A stretch of 25,729 nt of DNA, from assembly GCA_043760535.1 (NCBI GenBank), contig JAYUOV010000292.1:1-25729 (forward strand). The letters run 5' to 3'. Made by a program: the position numbers and the translations under genes. Positions 9,424 through 17,766 of this stretch are shown one piece after another (position 1 is the first letter of the stretch; each line of letters opens with the position of its first letter). Source of the stretch: JAZKFT01 sp043760535 (GTDB lineage: Bacteria > Bacteroidota > Bacteroidia > Chitinophagales > Chitinophagaceae). Below the pieces are notes generated by a model that was not told where the DNA came from, ran no database searches, and saw only the letters and a program-made list of their open reading frames with translations.

Positions 9424-10046
9424 TGATGATTAGCGTATATATTTTAGACGACCATCAGTTGGTAATAGAAGGTATTACTTCTTTATTACAAAGCGAAACA
9501 GGTATTAAAGTGGTAGGCCATAGTATTACAGCAGCCGATTGCCTCCACTATTTAACAGCCCACACCACAGACGTGATTTTAATGGATATTGGCCTGCCAG
9601 ATATGAATGGTATTGACCTGTGTAAACTGGTAAAAACAAAATACCCAGGCATACAAGTATTAGCATTAAGCACCCATAACCAGGCCAGCTACATTGCTAA
9701 CATGATGTATAATGGAGCAAGCGGCTACCTACTAAAAAATGCTGGAAAGCAAGAAATACTGGAAGCCATACAATCGGTAATAAAAGGCAATACGTATTTT
9801 AGTTTTGAGGCCGGCCGCATATATAAAGCATCACAGGAAAAACAAAAAGAAGTGCCAGGCTTAACCAAAAGAGAAAGAGAAATTTTGAAATTGATTGCTA
9901 CCGGCTGCACCAATGCTGAAATAGGTCAACAACTTTTTATTAGCATAGACACTGTGGACACACATCGAAAAAATTTGTATAGTAAATTAGGTGTAAAGAA
10001 TACGGCCCTGCTTATAAGGTATGCAATACAAAACAACCTGCTGTAA
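9423..10046 (+). CDS. Response regulator, NarL/FixJ family (REC + LuxR-type HTH)
   Basis: 207 residues. The receiver domain (about 3-118) has the acidic pair Asp9/Asp10, the phospho-acceptor Asp55 (`VILMDIGLPD`), the Ser83/Thr84 switch position and the conserved Lys105 (`YLLKNAG`). The C-terminal GerE/LuxR DNA-binding domain (about 147-205) is typical: `LTKREREILKLIATGCTNAE`, then `SIDTVDTHRKNLYSKLGV`. The start ATG overlaps the stop of the kinase gene by one base, and a second ATG follows at once at 9426. Translational coupling makes it the cognate partner of that kinase. Targets are unknown; the divergent head-protein operon and the downstream secreted protein are candidates only by position. 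Confidence 0.94.
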   Translation: MMISVYILDDHQLVIEGITSLLQSETGIKVVGHSITAADCLHYLTAHTTDVILMDIGLPDMNGIDLCKLVKTKYPGIQVLALSTHNQASYIANMMYNGASGYLLKNAGKQEILEAIQSVIKGNTYFSFEAGRIYKASQEKQKEVPGLTKREREILKLIATGCTNAEIGQQLFISIDTVDTHRKNLYSKLGVKNTALLIRYAIQNNLL

Positions 10047-10428
10047 CAGTAAAAAGATAGCAATGAAATTATTGTATCCATTTTTTTCCCAAGTATTATT
10101 CAATGCTTTTAATAGTTAGGTTAAGCTTTACGGTAGCAAATACCTGAAATTAATTTTTACTTACAATAAAAGTAAAACACTCCACTTTAAGCCAATAGTT
10201 TGGTTTATGGCAGGCACAATATCAAATTCTGAATTCTGAATTTTGGAGCCCGAAACCATAATGCTAAAACAGAGTTACAACTGAATAAAAGAAACTAAAT
10301 TTTAAAGTATTTTACAGTGTACGGCATTATAACTTTTAATAATTTTTTCTAATATTGTTTATTACTAGTGATTTGCATAGCTGCAAGTTTACATTTTATA
10401 GCAAAACAACTTAAAAAAATATGACACT
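10047..10428. other. Intergenic spacer (382 bases) without a gene
   Basis: No convincing reading frame is present. It holds a three-copy 7-base repeat (10225-10245) and an AT-only-type hairpin at 10155-10177 (8-bp arms, 7-base loop, no T tail). A -7-like box `TACATTTT` lies at 10390-10397, 32 bases upstream of the next ATG, but with no clear -33 partner. Confidence 0.6.
10225..10245. repeat. Short tandem repeat, 7-base unit AATTCTG x3 (last copy degenerate)
   Basis: Two exact copies of AATTCTG are followed by AATTTTG. It is one of five spacers in the window that carry short degenerate tandem repeats. Confidence 0.7.
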
Positions 10429-11220
10429 ATGAGATTTATATATTTCCTCTTTTACTTTTTAGTAAGTATCCATGCAGTTGCACAGCCTAAGATTATTAAT
10501 AAAAAAGATACCATCGGTGCTTCTACCATTACTTACCAAACAACCTGTTTTGACAAAAATGATACCGCTGTGGTTTTTATTAACGTGCATGAAAATGAAA
10601 ACACATCGGTTAAAGCGGCAAAAGAAGTACTTGGTTTAGCTAAAAGATATAGTGTTACTCAACTGCAATTCAGAAACATGCGGTTCATCGCTTTTATGAA
10701 TAATGGCCGTAGTTTTACTATAGACCCTAATCGTATTTATACACCCAAAGGGGCGTTAGCCACACTTAAAAAAAACAGCCATGGTTATAGCCATGAAATA
10801 TTATTGAATGCACAAAAGCTAGTTGTAAAACTTGGGGCTAACTATACCAGAAGTTTTGTAGATACCAAACAACTAATAGTGGCTTTACATAATAATACCA
10901 ACGGCGAACCGCTAAGTATTATCAGTTATAAAAGTGGCAGCGAAGCAAATAATGCCGCCGCTGTACACATAAATTTACAGCACGACCCAGATGATTTCTT
11001 TTATACAACTGATGTTTCTATTTTCAATTTTTTAAAACTAAGAGGCTTTAATGTAGCCTTGCAGAACAATGAAACAGTGGAAGACGATGGCTCACTATCG
11101 GTGTATGCCAGTAATAAAAAAATTCCCTATATAAATATAGAGGCACAGGCAGGGCATATAGCCGAACAAAAGAAAATGATAGCAGCCATACTGGATTACC
11201 TGAAATCAAAAAACCTGTAA
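10429..11220 (+). CDS. Secreted protein, possible M14-like zinc hydrolase
   Basis: 263 residues with a Sec signal peptide (about 1-19, cleavage near `AVAQ`). I do not recognise a named family, but the layout recalls the carboxypeptidase (M14)/aspartoacylase fold. A strand `AVVFINVHENE` gives His54 and Glu57, spaced as the HxxE zinc motif. A later strand ends in His154 (`LIVALHNNTNGEP`), like the third ligand. `YINIEAQAGH` places a Glu (238) where the catalytic Glu of M14 enzymes often sits, shortly before the C-terminus. Family knowledge: M14 proteins cut C-terminal residues or side-chain amides. The assignment is inference from motif order only. The gene follows the two-component system on the same strand but after 382 bases, so it is likely transcribed separately. 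Confidence 0.6.
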   Translation: MRFIYFLFYFLVSIHAVAQPKIINKKDTIGASTITYQTTCFDKNDTAVVFINVHENENTSVKAAKEVLGLAKRYSVTQLQFRNMRFIAFMNNGRSFTIDPNRIYTPKGALATLKKNSHGYSHEILLNAQKLVVKLGANYTRSFVDTKQLIVALHNNTNGEPLSIISYKSGSEANNAAAVHINLQHDPDDFFYTTDVSIFNFLKLRGFNVALQNNETVEDDGSLSVYASNKKIPYINIEAQAGHIAEQKKMIAAILDYLKSKNL

Positions 11221-11246
11221 GGATTAAATAATCCTCACAGGTTTTT
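11209..11246. terminator. Bidirectional terminator shared by the secreted-protein gene and rnpB
   Basis: A long stem is formed by `aaaaacctgt` (11209-11218) with `acaggttttt` (11237-11246), plus an inner stem `aggatt`/`aatcct` around a 4-base loop. Both strands end the stem in a run of at least five T. It overlaps the last codons of the plus-strand gene and lies just past the 3' end of the minus-strand rnpB, so it can stop convergent transcription from both sides. Confidence 0.85.
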
Positions 11247-11250
11247 AAAA

Positions 11251-11733
11251 AACTGCAAACTTCATAAGCCGGATTCTGTTCCCATTGCTGATGCTGATTT
11301 GTGAAAACCAACAACGGCAGCCTTTAATGGATTTCGCCAACAAAGAACCGCTCAACAGGTGCTGTCATTTATCTGCGATAGCAATTGCTTACTACCTGTT
11401 TCTGCCTACCCTGGAATCCATTTGCATTGCAGCAAAACAAAGACGAGCCGCCTTTTATGATTCCTATACGTGGCATTTCAGCACCCAAGGTTTACCCGCC
11501 ATTTTTGTTGCCAAATATGGCCGTAGTCTCTTACACTACATTTTCACCCTTACCCCAGCTTTGCAGCAGTGGCGGTTATTTTCTGTGGCACTTTCTGTTA
11601 CATCTTCAACGGTATTGTTGGTGATAACACCAACAATGGCGAATTGTACCCGGCCGTTAGCCGGTGGGTTGCCCTGTGCTGTCCGGACTTTCCTTGCTTA
11701 CCTAAGTAAACACGACAGCTCTGTTTGCAGCAG
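11251..11733 (-). ncRNA. rnpB: RNase P RNA (class A)
   Basis: This is the catalytic RNA that trims the 5' leader of pre-tRNAs. On the minus strand the 5' part has the universal `aggaaagtccgg` (plus 11683-11694) followed by `cacagggcaacccaccggc` and the P-loop pair `ggctaacggccggg`. The centre has `aagggtgaaaatg` and `gtaagagactac` (11523-11549), the expected `GGGTGAAA...GTAAGAG` hairpin. The 3' part has `acagaatccggcttatg` (11263-11279), the invariant end of bacterial RNase P RNA. Helix P1 closes perfectly: 11723-11730 pairs with 11253-11260 over 8 bp. These pairings set the ends to within a few bases. A -7-like `TATCTTTA` on the minus strand lies just upstream of the 5' end. Reading frames that cross this region are not genes. 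Confidence 0.96.
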
Positions 11734-12047
11734 GTAAAGATATGTTTGCGGCCCGATGTTTTAAGATTGATTTAATAAGGTTATCAATTAAAAGCAACTG
11801 AAATTATAATTTAATGAAAAAGACACAAACTAAAACGGCTACTATGTATATAATTTATTTATTATAACAAATATGTAAATAATTGCATTTTAAAAAGATG
11901 ATAAACAACAAAATGCACAATGGTTGCGGGTTTTGTTGTTATTAAAGATTTTATGTAGTTGATGCTTTTGAAATAAACTTTTCCTTTTTGGCCGTTTTTA
12001 GCCACGTATTATTTTGGCTTGAAAAAATATAAGCAAATTCCTTTCTG
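11734..12047. other. AT-rich spacer upstream of rnpB
   Basis: This stretch is very AT-rich, with no convincing frame on either strand. It must contain the rnpB promoter at its left end. The only clear structure is the inverted repeat at 11904-11940. Confidence 0.55.
11904..11940. repeat. Inverted repeat with 10-bp perfect arms
   Basis: `aacaacaaaa` (11904-11913) pairs with `ttttgttgtt` (11931-11940) across 17 bases; three inner pairs (GCA/TGC) are possible. On the minus strand it would sit about 110 bases past the end of the pseudogene, followed by a T-rich stretch, so it may be that gene's old terminator. Confidence 0.5.
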
Positions 12048-12537
12048 TTAAACACCTTTCTCATTATCATTTATAGAATTGAGTATTACTTTGGCCCCTT
12101 GCATACAAACCCATCTTCGAAAAATACCTCCTGTTGATACATCGGATGAGTATATTTTTTTAACTTCATGCCATATACCTGCACTATTATTCAATTGTAA
12201 TATATAAGACAAGCCAACATCTGTTCACGTAACAGTTACAGATGGTGCTAAAAAAGCATCTGCCATTACAAGTGCCTTCCAAATACTTCCATTAAATAAA
12301 TAGAGGGCTTGCTTCTCAGTATCGAACACCACTAAACTTGCAGTCGGATTTACAATAGCCTTCTCTGGTCAGATGTCATCCTTGAAAAAAGTAGTCCTTT
12401 ATTGGTGCTTTATACATCGAGCATGGCACTTTGATTAGCCGGAGTGTTGTTAGTGCCAATGGCTAACTGGGCACGCAAACAATTAATACCAAAATGGCAC
12501 AAAAAAACAATATAAGTTTGGCTTTGGAAAAGAACAT
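12048..12537 (-). pseudogene. Decayed head-module (LDV..TNKG..W) secreted protein gene
   Basis: Three consecutive minus-strand frames together spell a typical Bacteroidota secreted-protein start. Frame one is an ATG at 12537 with a hydrophobic signal (`MFFSKAKLILFFCAILVLIV`) that hits a stop. Frame two is `QLAIGTNNTPANQSAMLDV`, then TAA at 12410-12412, then `STNKGLLFSRMTSDQRR`. Frame three starts after a one-base loss near 12360: `AIVNPTASLVVFDTEKQALY`, `LFNGSIWKAL`, a TGA at 12225-12227, then about 58 further residues to the TAA at 12048. The TAA stands where the family has a Ser codon (TCA to TAA would be one change). So at least two frameshifts and two stops inactivate it. The family motif is `TPNxSAxLDVSSTNKGLLxP` with `LYxFDGxxW` after it. 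Related in type to the head-repeat protein near 4436-7195, but not a copy of it. Confidence 0.8.
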
Positions 12538-12672
12538 AAATGTTTTTTTAGGGATTGAAAAAACGAATATATGACTGAAATGTAAAAAATGAGACTTTAA
12601 TATATGATATATGTTATTAATTCATTTTATTTGTTTTGCTGATTCATTTAACAATCTAAAACCCTTCCTGAA

Positions 12673-13539
12673 TTAGTGTAGCATCATTTCCGCCAACTGT
12701 TTAAACGGAACCATTGGCCTAAACCCTAATGAAAAAAGAAGTTCAGGGTTAGCAACGAGTTGCCTGTATTGGGCTATAAAATTATCTTCAACAATTACAT
12801 AGTCCTGCCAATTTTTACCAATAATTTTAAAACAAACCTCTACCCAATCCTGAATAGAATAACCAAGACCAGATGCAATATTGGCTTCAAAAATTGCATC
12901 CTGACTTACTAATTGCATAATGCCTGTTACCACATCTCCTGCATAAGTCCATTCCTTAATAACACTCATGTCGCCAATGATTAATTTTTCATTGCTGCCT
13001 TGGGATATCCGCTTAACTGCTTCAGTAATTTTTTTGGCCATGTGGCGTTCTGTTCGGCGTGGGCTATCGTGGTTAAAAAAATACCCTACATAGGTTTTAA
13101 TACCAAGGCTACGATAATACCGGGCTGCATAAACAGATTGGATACGGTTTACTGCATAAGCATCTCTTGCTTCGAATGCATCTGATTCTTTAATGGGACA
13201 GCCTTTATTTTTAAATTGCAAACCACTTCCCGAAATAAATACTTTAGTTTTAGGAGAAACATTCTTTACTGCCTCCAAAATATTAATCGTACCTGTGGCA
13301 ATGGTTGCATGATTTTCAAACAGGGCATCGTGGCGGGTGGTAGAATTGGCAGCAAGATGAAAAATATAAGTTGGTTTGTGTAATGCTATAAGCTGCTGTA
13401 CACCTTTAAAATCTGTAATGTCGGTTTTTAAAAAACCCCCGTTTCTGGAGACACCAATAACACTACAACCTTGCTGTTGCAGCAGTTCTGTAAGATAAAA
13501 TCCATCCTGGCCATTGGCACCAAATATGATAGCGTTCAT
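12673..13539 (-). CDS. NAD(P)-dependent sugar epimerase/dehydratase, GDP-mannose 4,6-dehydratase-like
   Basis: 288 residues, extended SDR fold. The cofactor loop is `GANGQDG` (7-13), the form typical of GDP-mannose 4,6-dehydratases. `FFNHDSPRR` (about 154-162) is also a GMD hallmark, in the region that binds the nucleotide sugar. `IFHLAANS` (59-66) is the standard SDR strand. It is shorter than true GMD (about 350 residues). The active-site motif reads Tyr128-x-x-x-Arg132 (`YAVNR`) instead of YxxxK, so it may be a modified or weak enzyme, or a 4-reductase relative such as Rmd. It is the last gene of the minus-strand glycan locus, 41 bases after the GT2 gene. It presumably makes or reduces a nucleotide sugar for the same glycan. 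The substrate is inference. Confidence 0.82.
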   Translation of the reverse strand: MNAIIFGANGQDGFYLTELLQQQGCSVIGVSRNGGFLKTDITDFKGVQQLIALHKPTYIFHLAANSTTRHDALFENHATIATGTINILEAVKNVSPKTKVFISGSGLQFKNKGCPIKESDAFEARDAYAVNRIQSVYAARYYRSLGIKTYVGYFFNHDSPRRTERHMAKKITEAVKRISQGSNEKLIIGDMSVIKEWTYAGDVVTGIMQLVSQDAIFEANIASGLGYSIQDWVEVCFKIIGKNWQDYVIVEDNFIAQYRQLVANPELLFSLGFRPMVPFKQLAEMMLH

Positions 13540-13580
13540 GTATTTTTCTATAATTAAAATTGACCCTTTAAAGCCAATAC

Positions 13581-14585
13581 TTAAAAGACTGGTTTTGGAT
13601 ATATTTTTTTAAATAATAAAAAACAAGCTCTTAGTAAGCTACTATTGTCTATACATTTTGCAAATAACAAGGATTTGTTTTTTTCGGGGCAATAGACAGC
13701 AGCAATGCCCAATTGCTTCGCACAATGCTTTGATTGGGCAATCAGCATTGACACATTTACTCCGTTACGCTTTTTAAGTGGCGTACGCAGCAGCCTATGA
13801 GCATAACTTTTACAGGCATTAAGTAAAAATGCAGCAGCGTTGGCATCTATAGCCTTACCATTATCTGTATTCGTTTTTTTAAGACTAACTAAAAAGTTTA
13901 CAAAAATCTGAAAGGCATTGTGTAATACCTGATCTTGAGATGTGTTGGTTGTGCTTTGGTGCAGCCTGAATGCAAAGCAGTTTTTGGGGCTTACTGCCAA
14001 AAAGCTATCACCAATTAACTTTATCCAAAGCTCAAAATCGGCAAATAAAAGATTGGGATATTTTACAGGGATGCCACCAAGTCGGTCATAATCATGCGAA
14101 CGCATTACGTAACCAGTACCCATTGATTCTAAATGACCGCACAAAAAAGAAGTAAGAAAACTACTACCGCAATACATGGTTTCCATTTTCTTAGCTTTTC
14201 GAATAAGCCCGTCTTTTGCATCAATAAAATTGTAATGGGTGGTATATAAACCTGCGTTGGGATGTTCGGCTATCAAACCATCAATTGTTTGCAAAAAATC
14301 CGGCGACAAAATATCATCATGACCAATTAGAGTAATGAACTCATTTTTTTTTATACCCACTACCCTGCCCCAACTCTGTTGTATGGTAAGCGACATCTGA
14401 GATGGGAAAACTAATATGCGTTGATCATTTAGCGATTGCAGCCATTCTAACGTTCCGTCTGTACTACAATTGTCAAGTATTATAAAATTAAAATCGGTGT
14501 AGGTTTGTGTCAGAATACTTTGTACACATTGTTTTACATAATGGCCTCCATTGCGCACAGGGAGTATGATGCTGTATTTGCCCAT
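13581..14585 (-). CDS. Family 2 glycosyltransferase
   Basis: 334 residues. The GT-A fold starts with `YSIILPVRNGGHYVKQCVQS` (4-23), followed by the nucleotide-binding `ILDNCSTDGT` with Asp38. The metal-binding acidic motif is `IGHDD` (HDD at 89-91). The later `LFADFELWIKL` supplies acidic residues where the catalytic base is expected. No membrane helices are visible, so it is a cytoplasmic enzyme adding a sugar to a lipid-linked glycan at the inner face of the membrane. It lies 22 bases downstream of the other GT2 gene. Donor and acceptor cannot be read from sequence. Confidence 0.9.
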   Translation of the reverse strand: MGKYSIILPVRNGGHYVKQCVQSILTQTYTDFNFIILDNCSTDGTLEWLQSLNDQRILVFPSQMSLTIQQSWGRVVGIKKNEFITLIGHDDILSPDFLQTIDGLIAEHPNAGLYTTHYNFIDAKDGLIRKAKKMETMYCGSSFLTSFLCGHLESMGTGYVMRSHDYDRLGGIPVKYPNLLFADFELWIKLIGDSFLAVSPKNCFAFRLHQSTTNTSQDQVLHNAFQIFVNFLVSLKKTNTDNGKAIDANAAAFLLNACKSYAHRLLRTPLKKRNGVNVSMLIAQSKHCAKQLGIAAVYCPEKNKSLLFAKCIDNSSLLRACFLLFKKIYPKPVF

Positions 14586-14607
14586 AAAATTCAGTGAATA
14601 AGAAACC

Positions 14608-15618
14608 CTATTTAAGTTTGAGTTTTAAAGCAACCAGTTTATCATGTAATAAGGGAAACCTTCTCTTTAAAAAATATTTCAACCTAAATTTACGCATATA
14701 GTCAAGAGCAAAAATCTCTTTTTCGGCCTTTGCAAGGCTTCCACCTTTATCCTCGGCATATTTATGTAAAAAAGCAAGATGAGAAACAAGCCAAACACCC
14801 ACAAAATTTTCCACCTGCTGCCTGATTGTATCCCAATCCTTTAAGTAAGACATTTTAGAATTAAGGTAAGCAGGAAAATTTTTAGCAGCAGTAATCAATT
14901 GTTCATTTTGGTTTCTGCCAAAATTTTCATCATGCAAAGTCTGGCAACCTAAAGATTTATTAATAATTACACACCCAGAATGAGAGGCCATAACAGACAT
15001 GTAGGCATAATCTCCCAAGAAAGGGGTACCGTAATCAGGAATACCTCCTCTTTCTAATAAAACTTCTCTTTTAACCATTCCTGTGGACCATAAATAATGT
15101 GGAAATATGTTAAAAGCAAATAAACTTTTAACAAATTCTGAAGAACGAAAAGCCTGTGTATAATTTAAATTATGGTTATTAGACAGGCATGTATTGGTGC
15201 CCACTTTAAGGCCATACAGTTTAGCAACCTCAAAGTGGGTACAAAACCAATCGCAACCACCTAAATACATACCATAACCAGGATATTGATTTTTTAAGCT
15301 AACCAAAGTAGAAAGCATATCTGGATATACCGGATCATCGTCAGCTATCATCACTATATATTCCCCTGTTGACCGCTCTAAACTTTTATTGAAACTTTTC
15401 TTCATCCCCAAGTTTGTTTCGTTGGGGTAATATTTAAATCTTACATCGCAAAACCCCTTCACTACTTTTTTTCCACTTTGTTCGGGGTCATTGTCGCTTA
15501 CTATTACTTCATAATTTTGAAAAGTTTGATTGAAAATACTTTCTAAAGTTGTGAGTAAATGGTTATGCCTTTTGTAAGTAGTGAAGCAAAAACTAACAAA
15601 TGGTGTTTGTGTTTCCAT
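14608..15618 (-). CDS. Family 2 glycosyltransferase
   Basis: 336 residues. The opening strand is `PFVSFCFTTYKRHNHLLTTL` (6-25), then `YEVIVSDNDPEQSG` with the nucleotide-binding `SDND` (41-44). The metal motif is `MIADDDP` (ADDD at 92-95). The C-terminal 80 residues are basic and helical, as in glycosyltransferases that sit on the membrane surface. It is a paralogue in type, not a close copy, of the next GT2 gene. It begins 4 bases after the stop of the CmcI-type gene, so the two are probably translated from one message. Sugar specificity is unknown. Confidence 0.9.
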   Translation of the reverse strand: METQTPFVSFCFTTYKRHNHLLTTLESIFNQTFQNYEVIVSDNDPEQSGKKVVKGFCDVRFKYYPNETNLGMKKSFNKSLERSTGEYIVMIADDDPVYPDMLSTLVSLKNQYPGYGMYLGGCDWFCTHFEVAKLYGLKVGTNTCLSNNHNLNYTQAFRSSEFVKSLFAFNIFPHYLWSTGMVKREVLLERGGIPDYGTPFLGDYAYMSVMASHSGCVIINKSLGCQTLHDENFGRNQNEQLITAAKNFPAYLNSKMSYLKDWDTIRQQVENFVGVWLVSHLAFLHKYAEDKGGSLAKAEKEIFALDYMRKFRLKYFLKRRFPLLHDKLVALKLKLK

Positions 15619-15622
15619 AAAT

Positions 15623-16366
15623 TTATTTTACTCTTTTCAAATATCCATTGGGTGCCACACTAATCAGCAATTTATTATTGATTGCTGTATCAATTTCAAA
15701 CTGCGGATTGGTTTCTATAAAAGCATTTACAGCAGTCATTGGATTGTCTCCAATTCCCCAAGGCCTTATTAAGCCTGGCATATAATTTTCAGGAAGCTTT
15801 TCTACTATAGTGTCGTAAACGATGATGTAAGAATTCAAAGACACAAAAGGTGCATACATTTCTAATTCGGCCAATACATGAGCATGAGTATGATTAGAGT
15901 CGAGCACCACCATAATTACTTTTTTATCCACTGCATATTCCTTAACTACCTCTACTATTACCGGATTTATAGAAGAGCCTTGTACCATTCTAATACGCTT
16001 GCACATAGGGTGTTTTTCTATTTCTATGCGGTTGTGTTCTCTTATATCAATATCAATTCCCAGCACTTCGCCATTACCAATTAACTCCATTAAAGATGCA
16101 TAATAAATAAGTGAACCTCCATGTGCTATTCCTGTTTCTATTATTAAATCAGGTTTTATTTCCCAAATCAGTTCCTGCATGGCAATCATATCCTGCGGAT
16201 ATTGAATAATAGGCCGTCCCATCCAAGTAAAATTGTAGGAATATTGAGCCTTATTAGACTCCTCATTAAACACTTTGGCTGCTGCCTGTAATGGTTCATT
16301 ATTGCCAAAGTTTTCTATTCTTTCTGTTCTCTCAGTTATAAATTCAAGAATTGGATTTTTGCTCAT
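15623..16366 (-). CDS. CmcI-type SAM-dependent methyltransferase (cephalosporin hydroxylase family)
   Basis: 247 residues, the usual size for this family. The SAM site is `LIIETGIAHGGSLIYYASL` (74-92), with the acidic end of strand two in `GIDIDIR` (103-109). The family signature `LDSNHTHAHV` (155-164) is present and gives a metal-binding cluster. `IVYDT` (182-186) is the next conserved element. Despite the family name, members near polysaccharide genes (such as rhamnosyl O-methyltransferases) methylate sugar hydroxyls. Here it sits between a C-methyltransferase-like gene and two GT2 genes, so O-methylation of a glycan residue is the likely job. That is inference from context. Confidence 0.85.
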   Translation of the reverse strand: MSKNPILEFITERTERIENFGNNEPLQAAAKVFNEESNKAQYSYNFTWMGRPIIQYPQDMIAMQELIWEIKPDLIIETGIAHGGSLIYYASLMELIGNGEVLGIDIDIREHNRIEIEKHPMCKRIRMVQGSSINPVIVEVVKEYAVDKKVIMVVLDSNHTHAHVLAELEMYAPFVSLNSYIIVYDTIVEKLPENYMPGLIRPWGIGDNPMTAVNAFIETNPQFEIDTAINNKLLISVAPNGYLKRVK

Positions 16367-16434
16367 GTATGGTTTATTTTAAGTAATATTTTTTTAAATC
16401 GTTTTTAAACAAAAAAATATCTGTGAAAATACTT

Positions 16435-17691
16435 TTACTTTATATATATATCAATCACTGGTATTGGAAAAATAAAACCAGTTCCCTTTTCCAATGCTTC
16501 TTTTTCCCTTTCTAAAAATTCCTCCTTAAAATGCCATGGCAAAACGAGATAATAATCGGGGTTCATGGCACGACTGTCGGCTTCGCTGATGATAGAGATA
16601 TTAGTTCCTAAAGTACTGGCCCCATACTTGTCAGGATTGCGTTCTGCGGCATAATCCACAAGCATATTATTAATATTGCACCATTGCAAAATAGTATTGC
16701 CTTTAGTGGATGCTCCATACACATGTACTTTTTTGCCATCCTTTTTCAGCTTCACCAGCAAGTCGTGCAGCTCGTTTTTTACCTTTTCTATCCGATATTG
16801 AAAAGCTACATAAGGCTTGTCTGTATCGAGTTCCAGATCAAATTCTTTTTGCCTGATATCGTTCATCAGCTTATGGTCTTCGTTACTATAATACAAGCCG
16901 CTTTCCTTATGCGTTGCATAGCAGCGGATGCTGCCGCCATTAATATCGTTAAAAGAAATTTTAAAAATCTTCATGCCGCCCATACCTACAATTTTTTCTA
17001 ATACGGCCAGGCTATAAAATTCCAGGTGTTCGTGGCAAATAGTGTCGTAGCTATCAAGTTCAAGCATACGGGGCATATAGCTCATTTCAAAAACCCAGAT
17101 ACCATCGGGTGACAAAAAACGCTTAATGTCTTTTACAAAATCTACCGGACTCTCCAAATCGTAAAACATGGCAATAGAAGTTATCACATCCATTTGGGCA
17201 TTACCAATTGCCTTACTTAATTCGGCTGATGGAAAAATGTCTTGTACCACGGTAGCTCCTTTTACTTCCTGTGCTACATCGCTTGGGTCGCAGCCAAATT
17301 TTTTAAAATGTTCGGGGTAATAACTAAATAAAGTGCCATCATTACAGCCAATATCCAACACAGTACAATCGGTTTTTTTTAACAAAGACATAGTTGAATC
17401 CACGATTCCTTTTAAGTGGTTTCTCATAGTGACATTAGTGCCGCTTCGATACCAATAGGCTGCATATAGAATTTCAGGTGGCACACTATGTTCCATTTGC
17501 AACAAGCCACATGCATTTTCGTCTATCTGAGGGTTACAGCGTACAAGCGAACAGTTAATTTTACGCTGCGATGGCATCTCCTTACCCGGTTTTACAAACG
17601 AGCCCTGCAGGTATTGTGGCCCAAGATCTATTACTTTGGTAAGAGCAGATGAACCGCATACACGGCAGGTGGTTCTTTTACGAATATGCAT
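16435..17691 (-). CDS. Sugar C-methyltransferase-like protein (zinc-binding N-terminus, SAM domain, C-terminal domain)
   Basis: 418 residues in three parts typical of TylC3/NovU-like proteins. An N-terminal Cys cluster (Cys9, Cys12, later Cys52/Cys61) would hold zinc; the second pair is widened and unusual. The SAM domain has motif I `VLDIGCNDGTL` (111-121). The conserved `CHEHLEFYSL` (219-228) supplies the His-Glu-His active-site group. The C-terminal Rossmann-like part has `VHVYGASTKGNTILQWC` and, near the end, `YYLVLPWHFKEEF`. It is a distant paralogue of the 410-residue enzyme at 19338-20570, with the same C-terminal landmarks. It probably acts on a nucleotide-linked keto-sugar, or on another step of the same glycan. 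The exact reaction is uncertain. Confidence 0.85.
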   Translation of the reverse strand: MHIRKRTTCRVCGSSALTKVIDLGPQYLQGSFVKPGKEMPSQRKINCSLVRCNPQIDENACGLLQMEHSVPPEILYAAYWYRSGTNVTMRNHLKGIVDSTMSLLKKTDCTVLDIGCNDGTLFSYYPEHFKKFGCDPSDVAQEVKGATVVQDIFPSAELSKAIGNAQMDVITSIAMFYDLESPVDFVKDIKRFLSPDGIWVFEMSYMPRMLELDSYDTICHEHLEFYSLAVLEKIVGMGGMKIFKISFNDINGGSIRCYATHKESGLYYSNEDHKLMNDIRQKEFDLELDTDKPYVAFQYRIEKVKNELHDLLVKLKKDGKKVHVYGASTKGNTILQWCNINNMLVDYAAERNPDKYGASTLGTNISIISEADSRAMNPDYYLVLPWHFKEEFLEREKEALEKGTGFIFPIPVIDIYIK

Positions 17692-17766
17692 TTTTTTTCA
17701 AAGTAATTTTTGAGTGATGGTGGCGAACATATTGTAAATTATACTTCTTGCTGCTACCATGTAATT

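Noticed and set aside
10155..10177. AT-rich hairpin after the response regulator gene as a terminator
   Set aside because: The stem has almost no G/C pairs, is not followed by a T run, and lies more than 100 bases past the stop codon.
11285..11737. Reading frames of 150 and 79 codons on the plus strand
   Set aside because: They lie wholly inside the minus-strand RNase P RNA, whose conserved elements and P1 helix explain the sequence.
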